A stretch of 64,000 bases of DNA from Thalassovita mediterranea (GTDB taxonomy: Bacteria > Pseudomonadota > Alphaproteobacteria > Caulobacterales > Hyphomonadaceae). How positions within the stretch are numbered: the first letter of the stretch is position 1; every line of letters starts with the position of its first letter. Under the pieces are notes generated by a model. It was not told the origin of the DNA. It saw only the letters and a list, made by a program, of their open reading frames with translations, and did no database searches. The position numbers were made by a program, and so were the translations under genes. Location of the stretch: contig CP080408.1 of assembly GCA_019448215.1 (NCBI GenBank), positions 248,001 through 312,000 of the forward strand. Reading direction: 5' to 3'. Shown here piece by piece: positions 1-8,712 of this stretch.

Positions 1-354
1 CGCAGCGACTTCGCGCGCGCATTTCAGGAGGTTGCGGGCACGGGCGTAATAGCCAAGGCCCGCCCAAGCCGCCATGACGTCCCCATCTTCAGCTGAGGCA
101 AGCGCTTCTACCGTGGGCCATGTCCGGGTGAATGCTTCGAAATACCCAGCAGCATGCGGCACTGTGGTCTGCTGCAGCATGATCTCCGCCAGCCAGACAC
201 GGTAAGGATCCGGCACGACGCCTCGGCTGCGCTCACCCGGGCCAATCCGCCAGGGCAGCGTGCGCGCATGACGCCCATACCAGTCAAGAAGTGCATCAGG
301 CAGCCCGTCAAAGCGCGCGCCAGCCGCAGAAGCGGCCTTTTCTCGTTTCGCCAT
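1..354 (-). CDS. mutY: A/G-specific adenine glycosylase MutY (5' part of gene; runs off the window)
   Basis: Base-excision repair enzyme that removes adenine mispaired with 8-oxoguanine. The 118 visible residues start MAKREK and carry the helix-hairpin-helix glycosylase fold start: LPWRIGPGERSRG, then the catalytic-Glu motif AEIMLQQTTV, then MAAWAGLGYYARARN, which is the near-invariant MutY/Nth segment. The HhH motif, catalytic Asp and Fe-S cluster lie beyond position 1. Its start codon overlaps the possible upstream start of the divergent DUF721 gene within a CATG. This gene pair is typical of alphaproteobacteria. Identification is firm from motifs; the C-terminal half cannot be judged. Confidence 0.93.
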   Translation of the reverse strand, partial: MAKREKAASAAGARFDGLPDALLDWYGRHARTLPWRIGPGERSRGVVPDPYRVWLAEIMLQQTTVPHAAGYFEAFTRTWPTVEALASAEDGDVMAAWAGLGYYARARNLLKCAREVAA

Positions 355-373
355 GCAGGGCACAATCACGTTC

Positions 374-940
374 ATGGTGATGAGATCAAGCCTCGACCCG
401 CTGGAAGAAGCCCGTGCCCGGATCAGGCTGCGCCATGCCCGCGCCAAACCGGTTGCCCCGGCCCCGAAAACCATCGGCACACTCAGCCAGCGCATCACCC
501 GCGACCGCGTGCCCGACAAGGGCCCGGCCATTGGCCGGCTAAAGCTGATCTGGGCCGAGACCGTCGGCGCGCAGATCGCACGGGTTTGTGAGCCAGAAAA
601 AGTCGGCTCCGGCGGCAAAGGCAAGGGGCGCGTGCTCACCGTGACCTGCATCCCGGCAGCGTCTACCATGATCCAGCATCAGAGCGAGCTGATCCGCCAG
701 CGCGTTTCTGTTGCACTGGGCGGCGATATCTCCGAAATCCGCATCAAGCAGGGACCGCTTGCGCGCCAGCCTGCCACGAAGCCTGTGCGTAACCGCCGTC
801 CCCTCACAGTCGAGGAGCGCGCTGCGCTGGAGGCTTCAGTCGCAAAGATAGAAGACCGCGCCTTGCGAGAGGCAGTTTTGGCGCTGGGCGAAGCTGTGCT
901 AGCGAGCGATGAGACAAATAATTTGCCGGATCAGACTTGA
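374..940 (+). CDS. DUF721 / DciA-like protein
   Basis: About 188 residues. The N-terminal half has the DUF721 (DciA family) pattern: a helix then AIGRLKLIWAETVG, followed by a basic GKGKGRVLTVTC strand and SAASTMIQHQSELI-like helix. DciA proteins are the ancestral loaders or operators of the replicative helicase DnaB in bacteria without DnaC, so a replication role is inferred from the family. The C-terminal third is charged and probably disordered. The start is uncertain: ATGs at 353, 374 and 380 are in frame. The one at 353 shares bases with the mutY start and has no ribosome site; 374 has a weak AGGG 13 bases upstream. Downstream come dsbA-like and smc, the usual order in this group. Confidence 0.8.
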   Translation: MVMRSSLDPLEEARARIRLRHARAKPVAPAPKTIGTLSQRITRDRVPDKGPAIGRLKLIWAETVGAQIARVCEPEKVGSGGKGKGRVLTVTCIPAASTMIQHQSELIRQRVSVALGGDISEIRIKQGPLARQPATKPVRNRRPLTVEERAALEASVAKIEDRALREAVLALGEAVLASDETNNLPDQT

Positions 941-976
941 CCGGCCCTGACCTACCAATCCTGAAGAGAAGAAGTC

Positions 977-1774
977 ATGAAAATGAATACCCTGACCCGC
1001 CGGACCGCTATTCTGGCCGTATCCTTTCTGACAATGACCGCCTGCGGGGCGTCAGGCGATGAGAGCGGTGAAGGCCCGAACAGCGCGGCGCTTCAGGAAA
1101 TCACGCTTGGTGAAGAAGATGCGCCCGTGACCATCGTCGAGTACGCATCCTGGACCTGCCCGGCCTGTCTCCAGTTCCACAATGACGTCGTCGGCAATTT
1201 GAAAGAAGACTATGTCGAAACCGGCAAGGTCCGTTACGTCTTTCGCGAATTCCCGACGGCGCCGGCCAATATCTCCGTTGCAGGCTTCGCCATTGCCCGC
1301 TGCGCTGGTGAAGACCGGTATTACGACGTGCTCGATGAGCTCTTCTCCCGTCAGACCGCCATCCTTAGCCTTGCCCGTCAGGGCGGCCAGGTGAAGCAGG
1401 CTCTCCAGCAGATCGCTGCCAATCACGGCATCACTGACGAAGCAGAGTTCGACGCCTGTCTGAACAATTCCGATATCCGCCGCGCCATCTCCGCTTCTGT
1501 TGCCGCAGGTGACGAGGCTGGCGTCAACGCAACGCCGACCCTCTTCCTCAATGGCGAACAGCTGGAAGGTTTTGAGTGGCGCCAGTGGACAGGGATGCAA
1601 TCGATGCTCGATGAAGCCCTTGGCGAGGACGCACCAGCGGCTGCCACCGAAGCGAGCATGGAAGAGGCTGAAACCCCCGCCATGACTGATGAGGGCGACA
1701 TGTCAGGCGAATCTATGAACAGTGACACTGAGTCCATGGACGAAACCGAAGGTGAGGCTGCGCCGCAGCAATAA
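977..1774 (+). CDS. DsbA-family thioredoxin-fold lipoprotein
   Basis: Periplasmic disulfide oxidoreductase of the DsbA/Com1 type, 265 residues. A lipobox-like TMTAC puts the modified Cys at residue 23. The active site is ASWTCPACLQF, with CPAC at residues 61-64, and the cis-Pro loop is NATPTLFLNG. An inserted helical domain lies between. After residue about 215 there is a Met/Ser/Glu-rich acidic tail with no recognisable fold, which is unusual for DsbA. A purine-rich ribosome site precedes the ATG. It sits 36 bases after the DUF721 gene and 27 before smc, so the three are probably cotranscribed. Its physiological substrate cannot be told from sequence. Confidence 0.88.
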   Translation: MKMNTLTRRTAILAVSFLTMTACGASGDESGEGPNSAALQEITLGEEDAPVTIVEYASWTCPACLQFHNDVVGNLKEDYVETGKVRYVFREFPTAPANISVAGFAIARCAGEDRYYDVLDELFSRQTAILSLARQGGQVKQALQQIAANHGITDEAEFDACLNNSDIRRAISASVAAGDEAGVNATPTLFLNGEQLEGFEWRQWTGMQSMLDEALGEDAPAAATEASMEEAETPAMTDEGDMSGESMNSDTESMDETEGEAAPQQ

Positions 1775-1801
1775 GCCTTCCATTCAGTTGGGGAGCCTGC
1801 A

Positions 1802-4800
1802 TTGCACATTTCAGAACTGCGCATTGCAGGCTTCAAATCCTTTGTTGAACCCCAGGAAGTCCCCATCCATCCGGGCCTGACAGGCATTGTTGGCCCGAAT
1901 GGCTGCGGCAAGTCCAACCTACTCGAAGCGCTTCGCTGGGCCATGGGTGCCAGTTCCGCCAAGGCCATGCGCGGCGGCGAGATGGACGATCTCATCTTCT
2001 CCGGCTCGCAAAGCCGCCCAGCCCGCGAACTGGCTGAAGTCACCCTCGTTCTCGACAATTCGGACCGCACGGCGCCGCCGGAGTTCAATGCCTCCGACAC
2101 GCTGGAAGTCGTGCGCCGCCTGAAACGTGGCGCTGGTTCGACCTACAAGCTCAACGGGCGAACGGTACGTGGCAAGGACATCCAGCTCATCTTCGCGGAT
2201 GCTTCTACGGGCGCAAACTCTCCTTCGCTGGTTCGTCAGGGCCAGATCTCGGAGCTGATCGGCTCCAAGCCCCAGAACCGTCGCCGCATCCTTGAGGAAG
2301 CCGCCGGTATCGCGGGCCTCAATACCCGCCGCCACGAAGCCGAGTTGAAGCTGCGCGCCGCTGAAACCAATCTCGAACGCCTGTCTGAAGTTTCAGCCGA
2401 GGTAGAACGACAGCTCGAAAGCCTGAAACGCCAGGCCCGCAAGGCACGGAAATACAAAGAGCTTTCCGACAAGATCGCCGCGCTGGAAGCCTTCCTTGCC
2501 CATCTTCGCTGGCAGACGGCTACTGAAGCCAAAACGCTTGCCGAGGAAGAACTCATCCGCTGCCGCGACGCCGTCGAGACGCTCACCCGCGCCTCGGCCA
2601 TTGCAGAGACACGCCGCATCGAGGCAGGCGACGGCATCCAGCCGCTGCGCAATGTTGAAGCGGCCATTTCCGGAAAGCTGGGCCAGGCCAAGATTGACCT
2701 TGCCCGCCTTGAAACCGAGCGCAAGACCGCTGCCGAGCTCCTGGCCCGCCATGAGAGCGAAGCGCGCCGGATCATGTCCGATATCGAGCGTGAGCAATCG
2801 CAGAAGGAAGAGGCCGAAAGCGCCCTTGCCGAAGCACGCGAAACGCTGGCCGCGCTGCCAACTGAAGACCCCGAGGCCAATGAAGAACTGGAAGCTGACG
2901 CAAAGCAGAAGCTGGAACAGGCCCGCACGGACCTGGAGGCTGCGCAGACGCGCGCTGATGAGCTTGGCGGAAAGCTCGCCGAGCTGAGAGCGGCGCGTCA
3001 GGCAGCCGAAGCCAATGCGAACCAGCAGCGACGCCGTAAGCAGTCGCTTGAAAGCGATGCGGCCCGGCTCCGCCAGCAGCTGGGTGAGATGCCGGACACA
3101 GCTGCCCTGGCTGAACGCCTCGCTGCTGCTGAAAAGGCTGAAGAGGCCGCAGAGATCGCCCTGCATGATGCGGAACGCGCCGTGGACGCTGCCGACGAGG
3201 CTCTGGTTGAGGCCCGCGCCAGCGAAACCGCTGCCCAGGGCCCGCGCAATCAGGCAGATCAGGCGGTGCGGACGCTGGAGTCTGAGATTGCAGGCCTCAA
3301 ACGCCTGCTTCAGCCGACCAGTGGCCCGAAGGCACCGCCCGTCATTGACCGGATCCGTTCTGATGATGGCTATGAGAAAGCCGTCGCCGCCGCGCTTGGT
3401 GATGACCTTCAGGCATCAACCCGGTCTGATTCGCCGCTTTACTGGGGCGGCAGCTCCATCGAGACGTCCGCCCTGCCAGAAGGCGCAGCGCCGCTTTCCA
3501 CTCATGTGGAAGCGCCAGTTGAACTTGCCGTGCGGCTCTCACAATGCGGCGTTGTCCCGGCTGAAATGGGCCCGCGCCTTGCAGCTCATCTCAAACCCGG
3601 CCAGCGGCTCGTTTCCGTTGAAGGGCATCTCTGGCGCTGGGATGGTTTCACGCGCACGCCTGACGCGCCCGTTTCTGCCGCTGAACGCCTCGCGCAGCAG
3701 GCGCGTCTCGATGCAGCAGAGGCCGAAATCGGCCCCGCCCGCACGCGCCTCGAATCGGCAACGGCTGAGCTGTCCGAAGCACGGGAAAACCGCGAGAGCG
3801 CCGAACGCGACCTGAAAGACGCGCGCCAGCAAGTCTCTCCAAAAGCGTCAGAGCTTAACCGCGCCCGCTCTGCCACCGCAGAAGCCCGGCAAGCCGCTGA
3901 GCGCGCCGACGTGAAGCGCGAATCGGCCAGCGAAGCGCTCGCCCGTGTCGAATCAGACCTTCGCGGCGTCGAGGATGCGCTCGACTCTGTTTCCATCGGT
4001 GGCGCGCCGGAAGATCTCGCAGAGCTTGAGGCTGAACTCACCGACGCGCGCGAAGCCCTTGCCCGCGCCCGCAGCGACGAAACCGAATATCGCGGCCAGC
4101 TCGCCGACATTACCCGCAACCGCGAACAGGCCATTGCCCGGCGCGAAGGCCTCGCCCGCGACGTTGAACGGTGGGAGCGGCGATTCGCAGCAAGCGAGCA
4201 GCGACTGGAAGACCTTCTTGCCCGGCGCCGTGAAGCGGCTGGCGAGGCAGAAGCGGCACGCGCGAAGCCCGAAGACATGCAGGCTGATATCGACGCGCTC
4301 GCCCAGCGGGTCGAGACACTGGAAGAAGAGCGCCGCGTTGCGGCTGATGCCTTGGCAGAGAAAGAAGCGTCTCTGCGCGAGAGCGAAACTGAAGCGCGAG
4401 AAGCCTCCAACGCCGCAGTTGAAGCTCGCGAGGCGCTCGCCGGCGCCAAGGTGCGAGTTGAAAATGCCGAGGCCCGCCTGACCGATGCGGTCGAAGCGGC
4501 CCGCAACCAGTTCCAGCGCGCGCCGGCCGGGCTCATCACGCTTGCCCGCGCTGGGCTTGAGGACGAAGAGATCGAGAGTCTCGATCCTTCAGAAGCTGAA
4601 CGCCAACTCGACTTCCTGCGCCGTGACCGCGACCAGCTGGGCGGCGTCAACATGGAAGCCGAAGCCGAGGCCGAGGAGCTCGCAGAGCGTCTCGGCATGC
4701 AGGCCACCGAGAAAGATGATCTCATCAAGGCGATTGCCCGCCTCCGCGAAGGCGTCATGGCACTTAATGATGAAGGGCGTGCGCGCCTGCTTGAGGCGTT

Positions 4801-5263
4801 CGAGCGGGTGAATGAGCACTTCAAGGCGCTGTTCACCACGCTCTTCCGCGGCGGTGAGGCAGAACTTCGCCTGGTTGACGACGAAGACCCTCTGAACGCC
4901 GGCCTGGAGATCATGGCGCAGCCACCGGGCAAACGCCTCGGCACGCTGTCGCTCATGTCGGGCGGTGAGCAGGCCCTGACAGCGACGGCGCTGATCTTTG
5001 CTGTCTTCCTGTCGCGCCCTGCCCCGATCTGCGTGCTGGACGAGGTCGACGCGCCCCTCGATGACGCCAATGTCGACCGCTATTGCCGCCTGCTCGATGA
5101 GATGCGCCGTCGCACCAATACACGCTTCATCGTCATCACACACAATCCGGTCACGATGAGCCGTATGGACCGCCTGTTCGGCGTGACCATGCGCGAGAAA
5201 GGCGTGTCCAAACTGGTCTCTGTCGACCTTGATGCGGCTGAAGAACTGGTCGCGGCTGAGTAG
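1802..5263 (+). CDS. smc: Chromosome partition protein SMC
   Basis: SMC ATPase of the condensin-like complex that compacts and segregates the chromosome, 1153 residues as usual for the family. N-terminal head: GFKSF and Walker A GPNGCGKSNL near residues 31-40; then a long Glu/Ala/Arg-rich coiled coil, a hinge around residues 500-620, a second coiled coil, and the C-terminal head with signature LMSGGEQAL and Walker B CVLDEVDAPLDD. The start is TTG at 1802: the protein then begins MHISELRIAGFKSF as SMCs do, and GGGGAG lies 6 bases upstream. ScpA and ScpB partners are not in this window. A long Ser/Arg-rich reading frame antisense to it is a composition artefact. Confidence 0.97.
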   Translation: MHISELRIAGFKSFVEPQEVPIHPGLTGIVGPNGCGKSNLLEALRWAMGASSAKAMRGGEMDDLIFSGSQSRPARELAEVTLVLDNSDRTAPPEFNASDTLEVVRRLKRGAGSTYKLNGRTVRGKDIQLIFADASTGANSPSLVRQGQISELIGSKPQNRRRILEEAAGIAGLNTRRHEAELKLRAAETNLERLSEVSAEVERQLESLKRQARKARKYKELSDKIAALEAFLAHLRWQTATEAKTLAEEELIRCRDAVETLTRASAIAETRRIEAGDGIQPLRNVEAAISGKLGQAKIDLARLETERKTAAELLARHESEARRIMSDIEREQSQKEEAESALAEARETLAALPTEDPEANEELEADAKQKLEQARTDLEAAQTRADELGGKLAELRAARQAAEANANQQRRRKQSLESDAARLRQQLGEMPDTAALAERLAAAEKAEEAAEIALHDAERAVDAADEALVEARASETAAQGPRNQADQAVRTLESEIAGLKRLLQPTSGPKAPPVIDRIRSDDGYEKAVAAALGDDLQASTRSDSPLYWGGSSIETSALPEGAAPLSTHVEAPVELAVRLSQCGVVPAEMGPRLAAHLKPGQRLVSVEGHLWRWDGFTRTPDAPVSAAERLAQQARLDAAEAEIGPARTRLESATAELSEARENRESAERDLKDARQQVSPKASELNRARSATAEARQAAERADVKRESASEALARVESDLRGVEDALDSVSIGGAPEDLAELEAELTDAREALARARSDETEYRGQLADITRNREQAIARREGLARDVERWERRFAASEQRLEDLLARRREAAGEAEAARAKPEDMQADIDALAQRVETLEEERRVAADALAEKEASLRESETEAREASNAAVEAREALAGAKVRVENAEARLTDAVEAARNQFQRAPAGLITLARAGLEDEEIESLDPSEAERQLDFLRRDRDQLGGVNMEAEAEAEELAERLGMQATEKDDLIKAIARLREGVMALNDEGRARLLEAFERVNEHFKALFTTLFRGGEAELRLVDDEDPLNAGLEIMAQPPGKRLGTLSLMSGGEQALTATALIFAVFLSRPAPICVLDEVDAPLDDANVDRYCRLLDEMRRRTNTRFIVITHNPVTMSRMDRLFGVTMREKGVSKLVSVDLDAAEELVAAE

Positions 5264-5332
5264 GCGCATGCGTCAAAAGCGCATTTGTCACTTTTCTCAT
5301 TACAATCAAACGCTTATGACAAATCCGGTCGG

Positions 5333-5362
5333 CTTGACTTGGCCCACCCCCTCAAATAGCTT
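5333..5362 (+). promoter_or_regulatory. Possible promoter of the atp F0 operon
   Basis: CTTGAC at 5333-5338, an 18-base spacer, and TAGCTT at 5357-5362, about 62 bases upstream of the atpI start. The -35 is good and the -10 is weak. The position in the 160-base gap between smc and atpI makes it the best candidate, but it is a by-eye match. Confidence 0.35.
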
Positions 5363-5424
5363 CCGGCTCGAAAGACATGGGGTCCTCCCCGGGTCTGTAT
5401 CGAGCGGCATTTAGGCGATTCCCC

Positions 5425-5784
5425 ATGGCCGGTCCTGAGCGTGATGATCTTTCAGCGCGGATTGCGAAAGCGCAGGCCGACAATGACGCGCGGGAAGCCA
5501 GGAAACGCAAACGCGAGACAGATCAGGAGAACGTGAACTCAGGGGCTGGCATGGCCCTGCGCTACGGCGCGGAGATGGCCGGCTGCATCGTGATCGGACT
5601 GCTTATCGGATACTGGTTCGATAAGGTTTTCGAGACAGAGCCCTGGGGACTGCTTGTCTGGCTGGGATTCGGCCTTGCAGCCGGAATCCTTAGTGTTATA
5701 CGCGCCTATCGCCAGTTAACGGCATATGCGGAAACTCAGGGAACGGACCAGACCAACGGTCCGGAAAACGGGAAACAGGGCTGA
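5425..5784 (+). CDS. atpI: ATP synthase protein I (AtpI)
   Basis: Small membrane protein, about 119 residues, encoded first in F0 operons and thought to help assemble the c-ring. A charged N-terminus (KAQADNDAREARKRKRET) is followed by two membrane helices, roughly ALRYGAEMAGCIVIGLLIGY and LLVWLGFGLAAGILSVI. In-frame extension upstream to 5377 is possible, but ATG 5425 gives the normal AtpI N-terminus MAGPERDDL. Its stop overlaps the atpB start by one base (TGATG), so translation is probably coupled. Confidence 0.9.
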   Translation: MAGPERDDLSARIAKAQADNDAREARKRKRETDQENVNSGAGMALRYGAEMAGCIVIGLLIGYWFDKVFETEPWGLLVWLGFGLAAGILSVIRAYRQLTAYAETQGTDQTNGPENGKQG

Positions 5785-6563
5785 TGAACCTCTCCTTCCA
5801 CCAGATGGCTGACCCGATGAGCCAGTTCGAAGTGAAGAAACTCTTCGAACTTCAGATTGGCGGCATCGATCTTTCGTTCACCAACGCAGCTTTCTACATG
5901 CTGCTGGGCGTTTCGCTGATCATCGTTTTCTTCGGCCTTGCAGCTTCGCGCGGCAAGCTCATCCCTTCGCGTTCGCAGTCCATCGCTGAGATCGGCTATG
6001 GCTTCGTGGCCAATATGGTCCGCAGCACGGCGGGCGAGGAAGGTCTCAAATTCTTCCCGTTCGTGTTCACGCTCTTCTTCTTCGTGTTCTTCGCGAACAT
6101 GATCGGCATGGTGCCGTACGCCTTCACGACCACCAGCCATATCGTCGTCACCGGCGCGCTGGCCCTGCTCGTGATCTCTATCGTGATCATCTATGGCCTC
6201 TACAAGAACGGCTTGAAATTCTTCAAACTTTTCGCCCCGTCCGGCGCGCCGTTCTTCATCTATCTCATTCTCGTGCCGATTGAGGTCATCTCCTTCATCG
6301 CACGTCCTGTGACACTGGCGCTTCGTCTCTTTGCAAACATGCTTGCCGGTCACATCATGCTGAAGCTGTTTGCCACCTTTGCTGCCCAGCTGTTCGCTGC
6401 GGCGCTGGCAGGCACGGCGCTCCTCGGTGTTGTCGGTGTTCTCGCCTTTGCAATGGGTGTCGCCATCAACGCGCTTGAACTTCTCGTTGCAGGCCTTCAG
6501 GCTTACATCTTCGCGATCCTGACCTGCGTCTATCTCAACGACGCGCTTCACCCATCGCACTAG
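5784..6563 (+). CDS. atpB: ATP synthase F0 subunit a
   Basis: Proton half-channel subunit of ATP synthase, 259 residues with five or six membrane helices. The essential Arg is in LALRLFANMLAGH, facing the c-ring carboxylate; other family motifs are NMIGMVPYAFTTTSH and LNALELLVAGLQAYIF-like. It overlaps atpI by one base and is followed at 6676 by atpE. The 112-base gap before atpE holds no gene. Confidence 0.96.
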   Translation: MNLSFHQMADPMSQFEVKKLFELQIGGIDLSFTNAAFYMLLGVSLIIVFFGLAASRGKLIPSRSQSIAEIGYGFVANMVRSTAGEEGLKFFPFVFTLFFFVFFANMIGMVPYAFTTTSHIVVTGALALLVISIVIIYGLYKNGLKFFKLFAPSGAPFFIYLILVPIEVISFIARPVTLALRLFANMLAGHIMLKLFATFAAQLFAAALAGTALLGVVGVLAFAMGVAINALELLVAGLQAYIFAILTCVYLNDALHPSH

Positions 6564-6675
6564 TTTCTCGCCGGTGCGGCCAAAAGAGCCGCGCCTCAAC
6601 ACTTGACGCGCCCCGCCGAACAGGCTTCACGGGCATCAAATCGAACCAACGCCAATCCCTCAAAGGAGACACGAA

Positions 6676-6912
6676 ATGGAAGGCGATATCGCTCTTGGCC
6701 TCAAATATGTTGGTGCAGGCCTCGCAACTCTCGGCATGATCGGTGCCGCGCTCGGTGTGGGCAACATTTTTGCCAGCTTCCTTGACGCTGCCATGCGCAA
6801 CCCATCGGCTGCTCCTCAGCAGACCGGCAACCTCTTCATCGGTATGGCCCTTGCTGAAGCTCTCGGCATCCTGGCCTTCCTGGTGTCCGTCCTGATCCTC
6901 TTCGTCGTCTAA
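6676..6912 (+). CDS. atpE: ATP synthase F0 subunit c
   Basis: Proteolipid that forms the rotating c-ring: 78 residues in two membrane helices joined by the polar loop RNPSAAPQQ. The ion-binding carboxylate is Glu61 in MALAEALGILAFL. No sodium-site pattern is evident, so it is presumed proton-coupled. A strong AAAGGAG ribosome site precedes the ATG, as expected for a subunit needed in many copies. Confidence 0.97.
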   Translation: MEGDIALGLKYVGAGLATLGMIGAALGVGNIFASFLDAAMRNPSAAPQQTGNLFIGMALAEALGILAFLVSVLILFVV

Positions 6913-7004
6913 CGAAGACTTTTCCGGACTATTGATTTGGACTGGCCCGTCGCATCGACTGCGCGCGGGCCAGTCTCAACCATTCAGACTGATAAGGTCG
7001 CGCC

Positions 7005-7553
7005 ATGAATTTCCTGTCGCTTGCAGCTCCGGCCGCTAACGGCGAAGCCGCCGGTGGGGCCTCTTTCCCGCCGTTCGATCCGTGGCATTTCCCGTCACAG
7101 CTCTTCTGGCTGGCCATCCTGTTTGGTATTCTCTACCTCGCGCTTTCGCGTTTCATCCTGCCAAAGCTTGGCGGCGTGATCGAGAACCGCGAAGACACGA
7201 TTGCTGACTCGCTCGATGAAGCTGCCCGCCTTAACGAGCAGTCCAAGGAAGCGAAGCAACAGCAGGACCTCGCGCTTGCAGAAGCACGCGGCAAGGCCCG
7301 TGACACCGCTGACAAGGCCCGCGAAAAGGTCGAAGCAGAGATCGCCGCTGAGACCGCCAAGGTCGATGCTGATCTCGGTGAGCGCCTCGCAGAGGCCGAA
7401 GCCCGTATCCAGACGCTTCGTACCAACGCCATGTCCAATGTCGAACAGATTGCGACTTCCGCGACACAAGCCATGCTTGGCCGCCTCGGCGTGACTGTGA
7501 CAGAAGCCGACGCCCGTCAGGCCGTCGCCCGCAACACGCAGCAGGAAGGCTAG
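7005..7553 (+). CDS. atpF': ATP synthase F0 subunit b'
   Basis: First of two peripheral-stalk subunits, 182 residues. A Pro/Ala-rich N-terminus ends in PWHFPSQLFWLAILFGILYLALSRF-type membrane helix (a single span), then a long Glu/Ala/Lys/Arg coiled coil. Having b and b' as separate genes is typical of alphaproteobacteria and photosynthetic lineages. The stop is 6 bases before atpF. Confidence 0.94.
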   Translation: MNFLSLAAPAANGEAAGGASFPPFDPWHFPSQLFWLAILFGILYLALSRFILPKLGGVIENREDTIADSLDEAARLNEQSKEAKQQQDLALAEARGKARDTADKAREKVEAEIAAETAKVDADLGERLAEAEARIQTLRTNAMSNVEQIATSATQAMLGRLGVTVTEADARQAVARNTQQEG

Positions 7554-7559
7554 ACGATC

Positions 7560-8162
7560 ATGAAGATTGGACGTTTTTCATCCATGCTGACCGCCGCAGC
7601 ACTCGCTGCGCCGCTTGCGCTCGCTGCGCCCGCTGGAGAAGCAGGCCACGAGACCAAGACAGGCTTCGGCAACCTTGCCTACCCTTTCACGGATGCGGCC
7701 ACCAATTTCGCCTTCGCTGCCTTCGTCGCCTTCCTTCTGATCGCGATCTCGATGGGCGCTCTCAAGGCAATTACGTCTGCGCTCGACAGCCGTGCTGACG
7801 AGATCAAGCGCCAGCTTGATGAGTCGCGCCAGCTTCGCGAAGAAGCAGCTGCGGCCCTCGCAGAAGCAGAGCGCAAGCAGAAAGAAGCTGACCAGGCTGC
7901 TGAAGAAATGATCAAGCAGGCCAAGGCTGACGCCAAGATGATGGTTGAGCAGGCTCGCAAGGATCTTGCTGAAAAGGTTGCTCGCCGTGAAGCGCAGGCT
8001 GAGGCCCGTATCGCGCGCGCTGAAGCCGAAGCGACCAATGATGTGCGCCGCGCTGCTGCAAATGCTGCGACCCGCGCCTCCAAGGACATTGTCGCCAATT
8101 CCCCTCAGCGCGGTGACCTTTTCACCAAGGCGCTGACCGATATCGAGAAGGCGCTGAACTAG
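7560..8162 (+). CDS. atpF: ATP synthase F0 subunit b
   Basis: Second peripheral-stalk subunit, 200 residues. A cleavable-looking N-terminus (TAAALAAPLALAAPAG) precedes the membrane span FAFAAFVAFLLIAISMG, followed by a coiled coil rich in Glu, Ala, Lys and Gln and a C-terminal segment that would contact the delta subunit. It is the last gene of the operon; the F1 genes must be elsewhere, which is usual in alphaproteobacteria. Confidence 0.94.
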   Translation: MKIGRFSSMLTAAALAAPLALAAPAGEAGHETKTGFGNLAYPFTDAATNFAFAAFVAFLLIAISMGALKAITSALDSRADEIKRQLDESRQLREEAAAALAEAERKQKEADQAAEEMIKQAKADAKMMVEQARKDLAEKVARREAQAEARIARAEAEATNDVRRAAANAATRASKDIVANSPQRGDLFTKALTDIEKALN

Positions 8163-8196
8163 CGCTAATCGCCGCACAGGCAGTCTCACATACCAA

Positions 8197-8232
8197 AAAG
8201 AACGCCCTGCCTTTCAGCGGGGCGTTTTTTTA
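8197..8232. terminator. Bidirectional terminator after the atp F0 operon
   Basis: Stem AACGCCC (8201-8207) with GGGCGTT (8220-8226), flanked by a T7 run on the plus strand and an A-rich run that gives TTCTTTTT on the minus strand. It serves atpF (plus) and the convergent gene ending at 8252 (minus). Confidence 0.85.
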
Positions 8233-8251
8233 TGATCTGAAAAAATAGGCT

Positions 8252-8602
8252 TCACGTCCGCGTGCGCTTTTCGCGTCCGAACACGGCCCGCATCAGCCAG
8301 TTGGGCGCAAACTTTTCGAGGCGCGGATGGCGCTCCAGCATGCCTTCCATCCAGCGGCGTCCCCACACGGCATTACGGCCAAGCAGGACCACGCCGATAA
8401 TGGCGAGTGGGAGGCCGATAGGAAGAAACGGGGTCAACAGGCCGATCGGGATCGCAATTGCAATCAGGAAAGCACCAAGTGCCGCGAGACACTGCCTCAT
8501 GGCGGCTTGGAGGCCCATAGTCACAGTTCCAAAACGCCTGCGTGTTGCATTCATTTCAGCAGGCAGCGGCATGTCGGTTTCAAGAGGTTCGCGTGCCATC
8601 AT
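8252..8602 (-). CDS. Small membrane protein of unknown function
   Basis: 116 residues. It has two closely spaced membrane segments (CLAALGAFLIAIAIPIGLL and LPIGLPLAIIGVVLLGR) and a basic cytoplasmic C-terminus with WGRRWMEGMLERHPRLEKF. The LP-x-GLP-x-x-I-x-G turn resembles the PGPGW-type two-helix membrane families, but I would not assign it. Starts at 8602 or 8599 are equally possible. The gene is divergent from the acyltransferase at 8713. Confidence 0.7.
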   Translation of the reverse strand: MMAREPLETDMPLPAEMNATRRRFGTVTMGLQAAMRQCLAALGAFLIAIAIPIGLLTPFLPIGLPLAIIGVVLLGRNAVWGRRWMEGMLERHPRLEKFAPNWLMRAVFGREKRTRT

Positions 8603-8712
8603 TTCCTATATGGTTTCCCTCAGCCAGTTGCCTAGATGCGCACGCCGATCGTGCAGCGCTATGCGGCAAATGTGATTGCTATGCAGCCTTTGCTTCTCGC
8701 GCGGGCCATGTC

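Noticed and set aside
3586-5070. A 494-codon open frame antisense to smc
   Set aside because: Its product is almost only Ser, Arg and Ala, a composition shadow of the Glu/Ala-rich coiled coil on the other strand; it has no start signal or family motif.
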